64,000 nucleotides of DNA, from NCBI RefSeq assembly GCF_000214705.1, contig NC_015573.1, forward strand, positions 1,387,001-1,451,000. Reading direction: 5' to 3'. Shown piece by piece: positions 1 through 10,246 of this stretch. The notes beneath the pieces were generated by a model. It was not told the origin of the DNA and made no database searches. It saw only the letters and a list, made by a program, of their open reading frames with translations. The position numbers and the translations under genes were made by a program. Each line of letters opens with the position of its first letter. Within the stretch, counting starts at the first letter, position 1. The DNA is from Desulfofundulus kuznetsovii DSM 6115. Lineage in GTDB: Bacteria; Bacillota; Desulfotomaculia; Desulfotomaculales; Desulfovirgulaceae.

Positions 1-2
1 TG

Positions 3-1454
3 CAGCCCAACATGTACCGGGGCCGGTTGTGGACCATGCGCCAGTATGCCGGCTTCGGTACAGCCGAAGAAACCAACGCCCGTTTCCGCTACCTGCTGGA
101 ACAGGGACAGACTGGTTTGAGCGTAGCCTTTGACCTGCCCACCCAAATTGGTTATGATTCGGATCATCCCCTGGCCCGGGGCGAGGTGGGCAAGGTAGGG
201 GTAGCCATTGATTCCTTAGAGGATATGGAAACCCTGTTCGAGGGCATTCCCCTGGACAAGGTGAGCACCTCCATGACCATTAATTCCCCGGCCGCCATCC
301 TGCTGGCCATGTATATTGCCGTGGCGGAAAAGCAGGGAGTTACTCCCGACAAGCTCAACGGGACCATCCAAAATGATATCTTAAAAGAATACATTGCCAG
401 GGGAACCTATATTTTTCCGCCCGGTCCATCCATGCGCCTGATTACCGATGTCTTTGCCTATTGTTCCAAGAATGTTCCCAACTGGAACACCATCAGCATC
501 AGCGGCTACCATATCCGGGAGGCCGGTTCCACGGCGGTGCAGGAAGTGGCCTTTACCCTGGCCGACGGGATTGCCTATGTCCAGGCGGCCATTGATGCCG
601 GCTTGAATGTGGACGATTTTGCTCCCCGCCTATCCTTCTTCTTTAACGCCCACCTGAACTTTTTCGAGGAAATTGCCAAGTTCCGGGCGGCCAGGCGGCT
701 TTGGGCCAAGATCATGAGGGAGCGGTTTGGTGCCAAGAATCCCCGCTCCTGGATGCTGCGCTTCCATACCCAAACGGCAGGCTGCAGCCTGACGGCCCAG
801 CAGCCTATGGTAAACATCATGCGTACCGCCTTTGAGGCCCTGAGTGCAGTGCTGGGCGGCACCCAGTCCCTGCACACCAACTCTTACGACGAAGCCCTGG
901 CCCTGCCCAGCGACGAGTCGGTGCTCATAGCCCTGCGCACCCAGCAGGTAATCGGTTATGAAATTGGCGTTACCGATACGGTGGATCCCCTGGGCGGTTC
1001 GTACTATATTGAAAGCCTGACCAATGAAATTGAAGAAAAGGCCATGGCTTATATTAAGAAAATTGACGAGCTGGGCGGTGCTCCCGAGGCGATTGAATTT
1101 ATGCAGAAAGAAATTAAGGACAGCGCCTACCGCTATCAGATGGACATTGAAAGCGGCAAAAAGGTGGTTATTGGTATTAACAAATTCCAGATGGAGTATG
1201 AAAAGCCCAAAAATTTGTTAAAAGTGGACCCGGCAGTAGCGGAACGCCAGACGGCCAAGCTGCAGGCATTGAAGGCCCGCCGGGATAACCAGAAAGTGAA
1301 GCAGGTATTAAACAACCTGCGGGAAGCGGCATCCACCAAGGAAAACTTAATGCCCCTGTTTATTGACGCCGTAAAAGCTTATGCCACCCTGGGAGAAATT
1401 TGCGACACCCTGCGGGAAGTCTTTGGCGAGTATCGCCAGCAAATTGTCTTTTAA
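3..1454 (+). CDS. mcmA: Methylmalonyl-CoA mutase, large (substrate-binding) subunit, 5' truncated
   Basis: The reading frame is already open at the window edge (Gln-Pro-Asn before Met at base 12), so the true start lies upstream and 483 residues are visible. The protein is the TIM-barrel subunit that interconverts succinyl-CoA and methylmalonyl-CoA with adenosylcobalamin. Family landmarks are [16 protein letters not shown] at the visible N-terminus, [16 protein letters not shown] in the middle and the [16 protein letters not shown] block, with [11 protein letters not shown] after it. The chain stops without a B12-binding domain, which is encoded separately 18 bases downstream, as in clostridial and archaeal two-gene mutases. 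It heads the visible part of a propionate/succinate operon. Confidence 0.95.
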   Translation, partial: QPNMYRGRLWTMRQYAGFGTAEETNARFRYLLEQGQTGLSVAFDLPTQIGYDSDHPLARGEVGKVGVAIDSLEDMETLFEGIPLDKVSTSMTINSPAAILLAMYIAVAEKQGVTPDKLNGTIQNDILKEYIARGTYIFPPGPSMRLITDVFAYCSKNVPNWNTISISGYHIREAGSTAVQEVAFTLADGIAYVQAAIDAGLNVDDFAPRLSFFFNAHLNFFEEIAKFRAARRLWAKIMRERFGAKNPRSWMLRFHTQTAGCSLTAQQPMVNIMRTAFEALSAVLGGTQSLHTNSYDEALALPSDESVLIALRTQQVIGYEIGVTDTVDPLGGSYYIESLTNEIEEKAMAYIKKIDELGGAPEAIEFMQKEIKDSAYRYQMDIESGKKVVIGINKFQMEYEKPKNLLKVDPAVAERQTAKLQALKARRDNQKVKQVLNNLREAASTKENLMPLFIDAVKAYATLGEICDTLREVFGEYRQQIVF

Positions 1455-1472
1455 GGCAAGGAGGGGAGATAG

Positions 1473-1898
1473 ATGAGTGAACGGCCCATTCGGGTCCTGG
1501 TGGCCAAACCGGGCCTGGACGGTCATGACCGGGGGGCCAAGGTTATTGCCCAGGCCCTGCGGGATGCCGGAATGGAAGTTATTTATACCGGATTGCGGCA
1601 GACTCCCGAGCAAATTGTGGAAGCAGCCCTCCAGGAGGATGTGCAGGTGGTGGGCTTGAGCATTCTCTCCGGCGCGCACATGCACCTCTTCCCGGCGGTG
1701 GTGGAGGGATTGCGGGCCCAGGGAGCTGATGACATACTGGTGGTGGGTGGGGGGATCATCCCCGACGAGGATATTCCCCTCTTGAAGGAAGCGGGGATCG
1801 CGGAAATTTTTGGCCCCGGCACCCCCACAACGGAGATTATCCGCTTTATCCGGGAGGAAGTGGCGAAAAGGACCCAGAAGGAGGAGGAAAAACAGTGA
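1473..1898 (+). CDS. mcmB: Methylmalonyl-CoA mutase, cobalamin-binding small subunit
   Basis: This 141-residue protein is a stand-alone B12-binding domain. The DxHxxG cobalt-ligand motif is Asp16-Gly-His18-Asp-Arg-Gly21, where His18 would replace dimethylbenzimidazole as the lower ligand. The LSILSGAH and VVGGGIIP segments match the nucleotide-loop binding motifs of the family. A GAGGGGAG ribosome site lies just ahead of the ATG. It partners the large subunit encoded immediately upstream. Its stop codon overlaps the next start (GTGA), so coupled translation is likely. Confidence 0.95.
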   Translation: MSERPIRVLVAKPGLDGHDRGAKVIAQALRDAGMEVIYTGLRQTPEQIVEAALQEDVQVVGLSILSGAHMHLFPAVVEGLRAQGADDILVVGGGIIPDEDIPLLKEAGIAEIFGPGTPTTEIIRFIREEVAKRTQKEEEKQ

Positions 1899-2305
1899 TC
1901 GGGATCAAAAAAATCGATCACATCGGCATTGCCGTTAAGGATCTGGCTAAAGCCATTGAGTTTTACGAGGGCCTTTTAGGGTTGAAGGTGACAGGCACCG
2001 AAGTGGTGGAGGAGCAAAGGGTAAAGGTTGCCTTCTTGCCTACCGGCGACAGTGAAGTGGAGCTTCTGGAGTCCACTACCCCTGACGGGCCCATTGCCCG
2101 GTTTATTGAGAAAAATGGCGAGGGTATCCAGCACATCGCCTTCCGGGTGGAAAATCTGGAGCAGGCGCTGGAGGAATTAAAAGCAAAAGGTGTGCGACTC
2201 ATTGATGAAAAGCCTCGCCGGGGTGCCGGGGGGGCCAGGATTGCTTTTCTTCATCCCAAGTCCACCTTTGGCACGCTGGTGGAATTGTGCGAGCGTGACA
2301 ATTAA
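1895..2305 (+). CDS. mce: Methylmalonyl-CoA epimerase
   Basis: The 136-residue protein has the glyoxalase / vicinal-oxygen-chelate fold and converts (R)- and (S)-methylmalonyl-CoA. Expected metal ligands are visible in order: His in [10 protein letters not shown] near the N-terminus, Glu in VELLEST, His in IQHIAFRV and Glu in GTLVELCE near the C-terminus. The GTG start overlaps the stop of the B12 subunit gene by four bases, with a GGAGGA site inside the upstream gene. Its position between mutase and decarboxylase genes fits the methylmalonyl-CoA pathway. Confidence 0.94.
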   Translation: MIGIKKIDHIGIAVKDLAKAIEFYEGLLGLKVTGTEVVEEQRVKVAFLPTGDSEVELLESTTPDGPIARFIEKNGEGIQHIAFRVENLEQALEELKAKGVRLIDEKPRRGAGGARIAFLHPKSTFGTLVELCERDN

Positions 2306-2323
2306 TTAAGGGAGGGAACGCCA

Positions 2324-3859
2324 TTGGGTATGCAGGAAAGGCTGGAACAATTAAAACAGCTGCGCGAGCAAATCCATGCGGGCGGCGGGCCAAAACGCAT
2401 CGAGAAGCAGCACGAAGCCGGAAAGAGAACCGCCCGGGAACGGATTGAAATGTTCTTTGATCCCGGTACCTTTGTTGAAATAAATACTTTTGCCGGTGAT
2501 CCCGACATTTCCAATCTCAAAAACCCCGGCGAAGGTGTTGTTACCGGTTACGGTAAAGTTGACGGGCGTAAGGTGTACATCTTTGCCCAGGACTTTACAG
2601 TGGCGGGAGGTTCCCTGGGGCGCATTCATGCCGCCAAGATCTGCCACGTGCTGGATCTGGCCATGAAGACGGGTGCTCCGGTGGTCGGCCTAAATGATTC
2701 TGGGGGAGCACGCATTCAGGAGGGCGTGGATGCCCTTAACGGTTACGGTGAAATTTTCTTCCGGAACACCATTGCCTCCGGAGTAATCCCCCAGATTTCC
2801 GTGATCATGGGACCATGTGCGGGGGGAGCGGTATATTCCCCGGCGTTGACTGACTTCATTTTTATGGTTCAGGGTACCAGCCAGATGTTTATTACGGGAC
2901 CCCAGGTAATCAAGGCAGTTACCGGTGAAGAGGTGACCATGGAAGCCCTGGGCGGGGCAGCCACCCACAACCAGACCAGCGGCGTAGCTCACTTTATGGC
3001 CCCCGATGAAGAAACATGCCTGCAGATGGTTCGCCTTTTGTTGAGTTACCTGCCTTCCAACAACCTGGAGGAACCCCCCCTGTATGCTCCCCAGGAGCCG
3101 GCAGGCAATCCGGAAGAACTGTTGCAGATCATCCCCGATAACCCGAATATGTCCTACGACGTACGCAAAATAATCAATCTCGTTGTGGATGGCGGGCAGT
3201 TCTTTGAAGTGCAGCCCCTCTATGCCCGCAATGCGGTAATTGGCTTTGCGCGGATAAATGGCCAGGCGGTGGGGATAGTAGCAAACCAGCCCGACTATCT
3301 GGCCGGCTGCCTGGATATCAACGCGTCCGACAAGATCAGCCGTTTCGTCCGTTTCTGTGACTGCTTTAATCTTCCCTTAATCACCTTTATGGATGTACCC
3401 GGTTTCCTGCCCGGAACAGCCCAGGAATATGGCGGAATTATCCGGCACGGGGCCAAGATGCTCTATGCTTACTCCGAGGCCACCGTACCCAAGATCACCA
3501 TTATCTTGAGAAAAGCTTACGGTGGAGCCTACCTGGCCATGTGCAGCAGCTCCCTGCGAGCCGATGCCGTCTTTGCCTGGCCTACCGCCGAAATTGCCGT
3601 GATGGGGCCAGAGGGAGCTGTCAATATCATCTACCGGAAAGAAATAGCCGAGGCGGAAAACCCCATGGAAATGCGGGCCAAGCTGACTGCCGAGTACCGG
3701 GAGAAGTTTGCCAATCCATATGTAGCCAGTGCCAGGGGTTATATAGAGGATGTTATTGATCCCCGTGACACCCGGTCGCGGATTATTGTCACCCTGGAGT
3801 CGCTGGCCGGCAAGCGGGAAACGAGACCCCGCAAGAAGCACGGCAACATGCCGGTATAG
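2324..3859 (+). CDS. mmdA: Methylmalonyl-CoA decarboxylase alpha subunit / 12S carboxyltransferase
   Basis: A 511-residue biotin-dependent carboxyltransferase of the crotonase-like two-domain type. It transfers the carboxyl group of methylmalonyl-CoA to or from biotin. N-half motifs include ARERIEMFFDPGTFVE, GGSLGRIHAAKI and NDSGGARIQEGV; the C-half has FVRFCDCFNLPLITFMD, PGFLPGTAQEYGG and KAYGGAYLAM. Start is TTG after GGAGGGAACGCCA. The same fold serves Na+-pumping decarboxylase and soluble transcarboxylase. The presence of a 5S-type gene downstream and the absence of a membrane beta subunit favour a transcarboxylase role here. Confidence 0.92.
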   Translation: MGMQERLEQLKQLREQIHAGGGPKRIEKQHEAGKRTARERIEMFFDPGTFVEINTFAGDPDISNLKNPGEGVVTGYGKVDGRKVYIFAQDFTVAGGSLGRIHAAKICHVLDLAMKTGAPVVGLNDSGGARIQEGVDALNGYGEIFFRNTIASGVIPQISVIMGPCAGGAVYSPALTDFIFMVQGTSQMFITGPQVIKAVTGEEVTMEALGGAATHNQTSGVAHFMAPDEETCLQMVRLLLSYLPSNNLEEPPLYAPQEPAGNPEELLQIIPDNPNMSYDVRKIINLVVDGGQFFEVQPLYARNAVIGFARINGQAVGIVANQPDYLAGCLDINASDKISRFVRFCDCFNLPLITFMDVPGFLPGTAQEYGGIIRHGAKMLYAYSEATVPKITIILRKAYGGAYLAMCSSSLRADAVFAWPTAEIAVMGPEGAVNIIYRKEIAEAENPMEMRAKLTAEYREKFANPYVASARGYIEDVIDPRDTRSRIIVTLESLAGKRETRPRKKHGNMPV

Positions 3860-3882
3860 GTTCGGAAGGGGAGGCGGTTTTG

Positions 3883-4077
3883 ATGGCATTGAACAAACCA
3901 TTAACATCCTTGGGTGTGCGTCCCCAGATTGTGGCGGCGATTACTGCCGCCCTGGCGGCCGCCGGGTATTTGAGCGCCGGCAGCCGGATTGCTTCCATTC
4001 GCCACGTCAAGCGGACTAATGCCTGGAAAATGGCCGGTTTGCGTGAACTTATGCTCGGACGGGATCTAAGCAGTTAG
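3883..4077 (+). CDS. Small decarboxylase subunit, MmdE / OadG C-terminal-like
   Basis: A 64-residue protein between the carboxyltransferase and biotin carrier genes. It has a short alanine-rich hydrophobic stretch (residues about 13-33) and a C-terminal RIASIRH...WKMAGLRELM segment. This resembles the SIRR...W.LAGR.ELM motif at the end of gamma/delta/epsilon subunits of Na+-pumping biotin decarboxylases. In those complexes the segment holds carboxyltransferase and biotin carrier together. The ATG at 3883 is chosen because GGGGAGG precedes it; a TTG directly before it is also open. No beta subunit gene is visible, so an assembly role is inferred. Confidence 0.7.
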   Translation: MALNKPLTSLGVRPQIVAAITAALAAAGYLSAGSRIASIRHVKRTNAWKMAGLRELMLGRDLSS

Positions 4078-4096
4078 GTAAACAGGAGGGAAGGCA

Positions 4097-4537
4097 ATGA
4101 GAAAATTTAAAGTGCTGGTTAACGGAGAACCCTTTGAAGTTCAGGTACAGGAAATCCAGGAGGCAGCCGCCCCGCCAAGCGTGAAGCTGGTACAAAGCCG
4201 CCCGGCTGCTCCCCCGGCCCCGCCGGCCCAGGCCGCACCTCCGCCGGCAGACACCACCCCCCCGACACAGGCGCCGACACCGGCTGCCGCTCCTGCCGCT
4301 TCTCAACCGGCAGCTCCGGCCGGAGCAGGAACGGTTACCGCTCCCATGCCCGGGAACATCAATGCGGTCAAGGTTAAAGTGGGGGACCAGGTTAAGGCGG
4401 GGGATCCCCTGGTGATCCTGGAGGCCATGAAGATGGAAAACGAAATTACTGCCCCGGTAGCTGGAACGGTGAAAGAAGTACGGGTGAAACCGGGACAGAC
4501 GGTAAACAACGGCGATGTGCTGGTAATCATAGGTTAA
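4097..4537 (+). CDS. Biotin carrier protein (MmdC / 1.3S type)
   Basis: A 146-residue biotin/lipoyl domain protein. The N-terminal 35 residues match biotin carrier leaders (MRKFKVLVNGEPFEVQV). A Pro/Ala-rich flexible linker covers residues about 36-74. The C-terminal 70 residues form the biotinyl domain with the EAMKMEN site, where Lys112 is the biotinylation target. It shuttles carboxyl groups between the 12S-like and 5S-like carboxyltransferases encoded on either side. An AGGAGGGAAGG site precedes the ATG. Confidence 0.93.
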   Translation: MRKFKVLVNGEPFEVQVQEIQEAAAPPSVKLVQSRPAAPPAPPAQAAPPPADTTPPTQAPTPAAAPAASQPAAPAGAGTVTAPMPGNINAVKVKVGDQVKAGDPLVILEAMKMENEITAPVAGTVKEVRVKPGQTVNNGDVLVIIG

Positions 4538-4544
4538 TCTTTGA

Positions 4545-5504
<960 letters not shown>

Positions 5505-5533
5505 AAAGTATGCCAGTCGAGGGGAGGATAGAA

Positions 5534-6925
5534 ATGACCGAAGCACGCAAGGTAAAAATCACCGACACCACCCTGCGGGACGGCCACCAGTCCCTGCTGG
5601 CCACCCGCATGCGCATAGAACACATGTTGCCCATTTGCGAAAAAATAGATCAGGTGGGTTTTCATTCCCTGGAAGTCTGGGGCGGAGCCACCTTTGACGC
5701 GTGCATGCGCTTTCTCAATGAAGACCCCTGGGAGCGGTTGCGCATCCTGCGTCGCCACCTAAAGACCCCCTTGCAAATGCTCCTGCGCGGGCAAAACGTG
5801 GTGGGCTATAAACACTACCCAGATGACGTGCTCACCGAATTTATAAAAAGGACGGTTTACAACGGCCTGGATATCTTCCGCATCTTCGATGCTTTAAACG
5901 ACGTACGCAACATGCAAAAGGCCATTGAAGTGGTTAAACAGGAGGGTGCTCACGCCCAGGCAACGGTGGTTTATACCATCAGTCCGGTACACGACCTGGA
6001 GTACTACGTAAAAACCGCCAAGACCCTGGAGGAGATGGGAGCCGATTCCATTTGCCTGAAGGATATGGCGGGTATTCTGGCTCCCCAACCGGCCTACGAG
6101 ATCATCAAAGAGTGGAAATCGGTACTGAAGATACCGGTGCAGCTCCACTGCCACTACACCAGCGGCATGGCCTCCATGGCCTACCTGCGGGCCATTGATG
6201 CAGGTGTGGATGTCATCGACTGTGCCATTTCCACCATGGCACTGCAGACCTCCCAGCCGGCCACTGAAACCATGGTGGCCGCCTTGCAAGGTACGCCCTA
6301 TGATACGGGGCTCGATCTCAAGCTGCTTTCGGAAATTGCCGAGTATTTCAAGGAAGTGCGCAAGCATTATAAGGAATTTGATGTGGCCTCACCGAGCGTG
6401 GATGTCAACGTTATGATTTATCAAATTCCCGGCGGCATGATGTCCAACTTTATTTCCCAGCTAAGCCAGCAAAACGCCCTCCACCGCCTGCCCGAGGTGC
6501 TGGAGGAACTGCCCCGGGTGCGTAAGGAGTTTGGCTACCCGCCCCTGGTGACTCCTTCCAGCCAGATTGTGGGTACCCAGGCCGTGCTCAATGTGTTGCT
6601 GGGTCGCTATAAATTGCCTACCAATGAAGTTAAACAATATATGCGGGGATACTATGGTCAGCCACCGGCACCGGTAGATGAGGAAGTGCGCAAGATGATT
6701 ATTGGCGACGAAAAGCCCATCACCTGCCGACCGGCAGACTTGCTGGAGCCTGGTTTGCCTGCGGCCCGTAAGGAAGCGGCTCCCTACATGCAAAAGGAGG
6801 AAGATGTCCTCTCGGTGGCCCTCTTCCCGCAGGTCGCGCCCCAGTTTCTGAAAGAACGCCTGGCCAAAAAGCTAAAAGTAGACCTGGAACTGGCTGCCCA
6901 GGGCAGCGAATTTTACCCTGCTTAA
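5534..6925 (+). CDS. Transcarboxylase 5S / pyruvate carboxylase subunit B-like carboxyltransferase
   Basis: A 463-residue HMGL-like TIM-barrel protein with a C-terminal conserved carboxylase domain. It moves carboxyl between biotin and pyruvate/oxaloacetate. Metal-site residues are visible: Asp in ITDTTLRDGHQS near the start, Lys in CLKDMAG (the carbamylated Lys in homologs) and the His pair in LHCHYTSGMA. The ATG at 5534 is preferred because GAGGGGAGGATAGAA precedes it; the ATG at 5510 lacks a ribosome site. It lacks its own biotinyl domain and would use the carrier at 4097-4537. Oxaloacetate decarboxylase alpha is the alternative reading. Confidence 0.88.
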   Translation: MTEARKVKITDTTLRDGHQSLLATRMRIEHMLPICEKIDQVGFHSLEVWGGATFDACMRFLNEDPWERLRILRRHLKTPLQMLLRGQNVVGYKHYPDDVLTEFIKRTVYNGLDIFRIFDALNDVRNMQKAIEVVKQEGAHAQATVVYTISPVHDLEYYVKTAKTLEEMGADSICLKDMAGILAPQPAYEIIKEWKSVLKIPVQLHCHYTSGMASMAYLRAIDAGVDVIDCAISTMALQTSQPATETMVAALQGTPYDTGLDLKLLSEIAEYFKEVRKHYKEFDVASPSVDVNVMIYQIPGGMMSNFISQLSQQNALHRLPEVLEELPRVRKEFGYPPLVTPSSQIVGTQAVLNVLLGRYKLPTNEVKQYMRGYYGQPPAPVDEEVRKMIIGDEKPITCRPADLLEPGLPAARKEAAPYMQKEEDVLSVALFPQVAPQFLKERLAKKLKVDLELAAQGSEFYPA

Positions 6926-6960
6926 ATGCATTAGACAAAACTCCCTTGGGGTCATTTATG

Positions 6961-6990
6961 AGCGTCGGCAATATGCTGGCGCTTTTTGTT
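6961..6990 (+). terminator. Rho-independent terminator of the methylmalonyl-CoA operon
   Basis: A 10-bp stem (6961-6970 with 6974-6983, two G-T pairs, three-base loop) is followed by TTTTTGTTTT. It lies 35 bases after the last operon gene. Confidence 0.88.
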
Positions 6991-7024
6991 TTCGAATTCG
7001 GTCTAACACCGGAAAGAAAGTAAA

Positions 7025-7100
7025 TTAATTCCCAATTAACATAAATTTAACCTGTCGCTAACCGGAGGATAACTCACCCATAACACTCCTAATCTACAAT
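7025..7100 (+). promoter_or_regulatory. Pho box array and -10 box of the pst operon
   Basis: Six hexamers recur at an exact 11-bp period: TTAATT (7025), TTAACA (7036), TTAACC (7047), CTAACC (7058), ATAACT (7069) and ATAACA (7080). A TACAAT -10 box starts at 7095, 15 bases after the start of the last hexamer. TTAACA-like repeats about 11 bp apart are the known PhoP site in Bacillus. There is no good -35 box, as expected for an activator-dependent promoter. Confidence 0.82.
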
Positions 7101-7186
7101 GTTCTTGGTGAAAATAATGCAGCCCCCGAACGGCTGCTTGAGATAGAAAAAAGATTTTTCATGGAAAAAGAAAAAAGGGGGAGCAA

Positions 7187-8083
7187 ATGTTGGGAAATAG
7201 GGCAAAGAGGATGCTGGTGCTGGCTGCAGTGCTGGTGCTGGTAGTGGCCCTGGCCGGTTGCGGTGGTGGAGAGCAGCCTTCCGGTGGACAAGCAGAGATT
7301 GCAGGTAACCTTACGGCGGTTGGTTCTACAGCCATGCAACCGCTGGTGGAACAGGCTGCCACCCAGTTCATGGCTAAAAATCCCAAGGCACAGATTGTGG
7401 TCCAGGGTGGGGGCAGCGGTACAGGCCTGACCCAGGTGGCCTCCGGTGCGGCGGATATCGGTAACTCCGATATTTTTGCTGAAGAAAAAAGCGGAATTGA
7501 TGCCTCCCAGTTAGTGGACCACAAAGTTTGTGTGGTGGGGATGGCCACCGTGGTCAACCCCGGCGTAACGGTGGATAACCTGACCAAACAGCAACTGGTG
7601 GATATCTTTACGGGCAAGATAACCAACTGGAAGGAAGTCGGCGGACCGGATCAGAAGATTGTGGTCATCCACCGGCCCAAGGGTTCCGGCACCCGCGCTA
7701 CCTTCAAGAAATTTGCCCTGGGCGGCGTGGAAGACAGCGCCCCCGGGATGGAGCAGGATTCTTCCGGCACCGTGCGCAAAATGGTTGCCGAAACACCGGG
7801 CGCTATCTCTTACCTGGCACTGTCTTACATTGACAATAGTGTTAAGGCCCTCAAGCTCGATGGGGTGGAACCCACTGTAGAAAATATTGTCAACGGCAAG
7901 TATCCGGTATGGGCTTACCAGCACATGTACACCAAAGGTGAACCCACCGGCTTAAAGAAGGCCTTCCTGGATTACATGCTCGGTGACGAGGTACAGGGTC
8001 AACTGGTTGAGAAAATGGGTTATATCCCCATTACCAAGATGCAGGTAGAACGGGATGCCCAGGGTAATGTAACCAAGAAATAA
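7187..8083 (+). CDS. pstS: Phosphate ABC transporter substrate-binding lipoprotein
   Basis: A 298-residue extracytoplasmic phosphate-binding protein. A basic N-terminus and hydrophobic stretch end in the lipobox LALAGCGGG, so it is anchored at Cys near residue 25. TAVGSTAMQPLVE, VVQGGGSGTGLTQVASGAADIGNSD-type segments and RPKGSGTRATF are the phosphate-coordinating loops of PstS. An AAAAAGGGGGAGCAA site precedes the ATG. Expression should be phosphate-starvation dependent given the hexamer array upstream. Confidence 0.94.
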   Translation: MLGNRAKRMLVLAAVLVLVVALAGCGGGEQPSGGQAEIAGNLTAVGSTAMQPLVEQAATQFMAKNPKAQIVVQGGGSGTGLTQVASGAADIGNSDIFAEEKSGIDASQLVDHKVCVVGMATVVNPGVTVDNLTKQQLVDIFTGKITNWKEVGGPDQKIVVIHRPKGSGTRATFKKFALGGVEDSAPGMEQDSSGTVRKMVAETPGAISYLALSYIDNSVKALKLDGVEPTVENIVNGKYPVWAYQHMYTKGEPTGLKKAFLDYMLGDEVQGQLVEKMGYIPITKMQVERDAQGNVTKK

Positions 8084-8113
8084 GGTCTAGGATTCAGCTT
8101 TAGACGGTGGCGG

Positions 8114-8144
8114 GGCAGCCGGCGGTTATGGAACCGGCACTGCC
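8114..8144 (+). promoter_or_regulatory. Intercistronic hairpin between pstS and pstC
   Basis: GGCAG (8114-8118) pairs with CTGCC (8140-8144), with CGG/CCG extending the stem inward. No T-run follows. Such hairpins often protect the abundant binding-protein mRNA or limit read-through to the permeases; that role is inferred. Confidence 0.5.
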
Positions 8145-8180
8145 TCGCTGCCTTTCGTGTTGTCAGGAGAGGAGGTAGTT

Positions 8181-9140
8181 ATGCACAAGGAATTTTCCCC
8201 GGAGCCGGATGCAGAAAAAAGCTTCCGGGTCCCGGATAAAGGGAATATTCAAAGGCGCAAAAGATGCGGGGAATTTTTGGGGCGCTCGGCGGCCTTTCTG
8301 GCAGCAGCACTGGTAGTGTTACTCACTGTGTCTATTATTTATTTCATTGGGAGTAAAGGACTGGCCACCTTTACGGCGCACGGAGTCAGGGTTACCGAGT
8401 TCCTTTTCAGCACCCAATGGTGGCCCGACCGGCCCCTTGAGGAAGGCGGCCCTGCTGTTGGCTCATTAACTTTCATTTTGGGTTCCCTCCTGGTTTCCCT
8501 GCTGGCGGTGGCCGTAAGCGCACCCTTGAGCGTCGTTGTTGCTGTTTTTATGGTGGAAATTGCGCCCGTATGGGGACAGAGAGTATTGCAACCGGCCATT
8601 GAGATTCTCGCCGGCATACCCTCGGTGGTTTACGGATATGTGGGTTTAAGCCTGCTGGTGCCTTTTATCCGCAATTATTTAGGTGGGGAAGGGTTTTCCG
8701 TTTTGGCCGGTTTTATTGTTCTTTCGATCATGATCTTGCCCACCATTATCAGCGTATCTACCGACAGTTTGCGGGCCCTGCCGCCCCAGTGGAAGGAAGC
8801 GGCGCTGGCCCTGGGTTCCACCCGCTGGCAGACCATCCGTCTGGTGCTGGTGCCGGCGGCCCGCTCGGGTTTAATTACGGCCGTTGTCCTGGGCCTGGCC
8901 CGGGCCTTTGGTGAGGCCCTGGCCGTACAAATGGTGATCGGCAACACCCGGACCATTCCCCATTCCCTGCTGGATCCAACGATCACTTTGACTAGCGCCA
9001 TCACCATGGATATGGGGTATACCATCATGGGCTCTCTGTGGAATAGCGCCCTGTGGTCCATGGGTTTGATTCTCCTGCTCATGTCTTTCCTGTTTATTAT
9101 GGTTATTCGGGTGGTCGTGCGGGGAGGGATGGTTAGATGA
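8181..9140 (+). CDS. pstC: Phosphate ABC transporter permease PstC
   Basis: A 319-residue inner-membrane permease with about six hydrophobic segments. The EAA loop is seen as PPQWKEAALALGSTRWQTI, where the ABC ATPase would dock. The long soluble stretch after the first membrane helix is typical of PstC. The ATG at 8181 follows GGAGAGGAGG; an in-frame GTG at 8157 lies upstream of that site and is less likely. It overlaps pstA by four bases (ATGA). Confidence 0.93.
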   Translation: MHKEFSPEPDAEKSFRVPDKGNIQRRKRCGEFLGRSAAFLAAALVVLLTVSIIYFIGSKGLATFTAHGVRVTEFLFSTQWWPDRPLEEGGPAVGSLTFILGSLLVSLLAVAVSAPLSVVVAVFMVEIAPVWGQRVLQPAIEILAGIPSVVYGYVGLSLLVPFIRNYLGGEGFSVLAGFIVLSIMILPTIISVSTDSLRALPPQWKEAALALGSTRWQTIRLVLVPAARSGLITAVVLGLARAFGEALAVQMVIGNTRTIPHSLLDPTITLTSAITMDMGYTIMGSLWNSALWSMGLILLLMSFLFIMVIRVVVRGGMVR

Positions 9141-10021
9141 ATGCCCGGTTGGCGGATCGTCTGGCTACCATCATGTTCTGGATGGGTGCCGCTGCGGTTC
9201 TGGCTATTTTAGCTTTGCTTTTGGGCTATATTCTCTGGCACGGCATCCGGGTCATTGATTGGCGTTTTCTGACCATGCCCCCCCAGACCATTGCTGCAGG
9301 CGGTGGGGTGGGACCGCAGATTTTCAACTCCTTTTATTTGCTCCTGTTAACCATGTTCATTACCGCCCCCCTTGGTTTGCTGGCAGGTATTTACCTGGCC
9401 GAATACGCCGGTAAGGGGCGTGTTACCGAATACATCCGCCTGTCCATCGAAACCCTTACCTCCTTGCCTTCCATTGTGGTGGGCTTGTTTGGTCTGCTTA
9501 TCTTTGTCAACATGACCGGATGGGGGTATAGCTTAATGTCCGGAGCGCTGGCCCTGGCGGTGATTAACTTGCCGCTAATGGTGCGGATTTCCGAAGAATC
9601 CATTCGCAGCGTTCCCTCTGAGCTAAGGGAGGCCAGCCTGGCCCTGGGGGCCACTCGCTGGGAAACCATGTGGCGGGTGATATTGCCTTCCGCCTTTCCC
9701 GGTCTGGTTACTGGGGCCATTATTGCTGCCGGTAGGGTTTTTGGTGAGGCGGCGGCCTTGCTGTATACTGCCGGCATGAGCAGCCCCATTTTAAATTTCT
9801 CCGATCTCAATCCCTTGAGTCCCACTTCGCCCCTAAATCCCTTCCGTCCAGCCGAAACCCTGGCAGTGCACATCTGGAAAATCAATTCCGAAGCCCTGAT
9901 CCCCGATGTGCGCCGGGTGGCCGACGGTTCGTCTGCCGTGCTTATTCTGGTTGTACTGCTTTTTAATATCTGTGCCCGCTGGCTGGGCCGGCGCATCTAC
10001 CGCCGGTTGACCGCTACGTAA
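9137..10021 (+). CDS. pstA: Phosphate ABC transporter permease PstA
   Basis: A 294-residue permease, partner of PstC. The EAA loop reads PSELREASLALGATRWETM. GLLAGIYLAEYAG and TLTSLPSIVVGLFGL are characteristic PstA segments. It ends close to a GC-rich hairpin terminator, and neither pstB nor phoU follows, so the ATPase must be supplied from elsewhere. Confidence 0.93.
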   Translation: MNARLADRLATIMFWMGAAAVLAILALLLGYILWHGIRVIDWRFLTMPPQTIAAGGGVGPQIFNSFYLLLLTMFITAPLGLLAGIYLAEYAGKGRVTEYIRLSIETLTSLPSIVVGLFGLLIFVNMTGWGYSLMSGALALAVINLPLMVRISEESIRSVPSELREASLALGATRWETMWRVILPSAFPGLVTGAIIAAGRVFGEAAALLYTAGMSSPILNFSDLNPLSPTSPLNPFRPAETLAVHIWKINSEALIPDVRRVADGSSAVLILVVLLFNICARWLGRRIYRRLTAT

Positions 10022-10080
10022 TTTTGTCACACATTATGGGGAGGGCAGTTTAAGTAGAGAATCCCGGGAAGAATTTTACT

Positions 10081-10126
10081 GGCCGGCCCGGCAGGCATTT
10101 TACCGCATATTGGCCGGCCTTTTTTA
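10081..10126 (+). terminator. Terminator after pstA
   Basis: GGCCGGCC at 10081-10088 pairs with GGCCGGCC at 10112-10119, followed by TTTTTTAT. The loop is long (23 bases) and itself partly structured. Confidence 0.75.
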
Positions 10127-10162
10127 TCTAGCTGTGAAAGGTTCCGCAAAACATGCTAAAAG

Positions 10163-10227
10163 TTCATAAACAATTAACCATGGTTTAATTAAAACTTACC
10201 AGCAGGTTAATAAAAGAACGTTATAAT
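10163..10227 (+). promoter_or_regulatory. Second Pho box array and -10 box, upstream of STAS gene
   Basis: Five hexamers at an exact 11-bp period: TTCATA (10163), TTAACC (10174), TTAATT (10185), TTACCA (10196) and TTAATA (10207). TATAAT starts at 10222, again 15 bases after the start of the last hexamer, the same geometry as in the pst promoter. This predicts PhoP control of the small gene that follows. Confidence 0.72.
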
Positions 10228-10246
10228 AAAGGCCAGGAGGTGAGGC

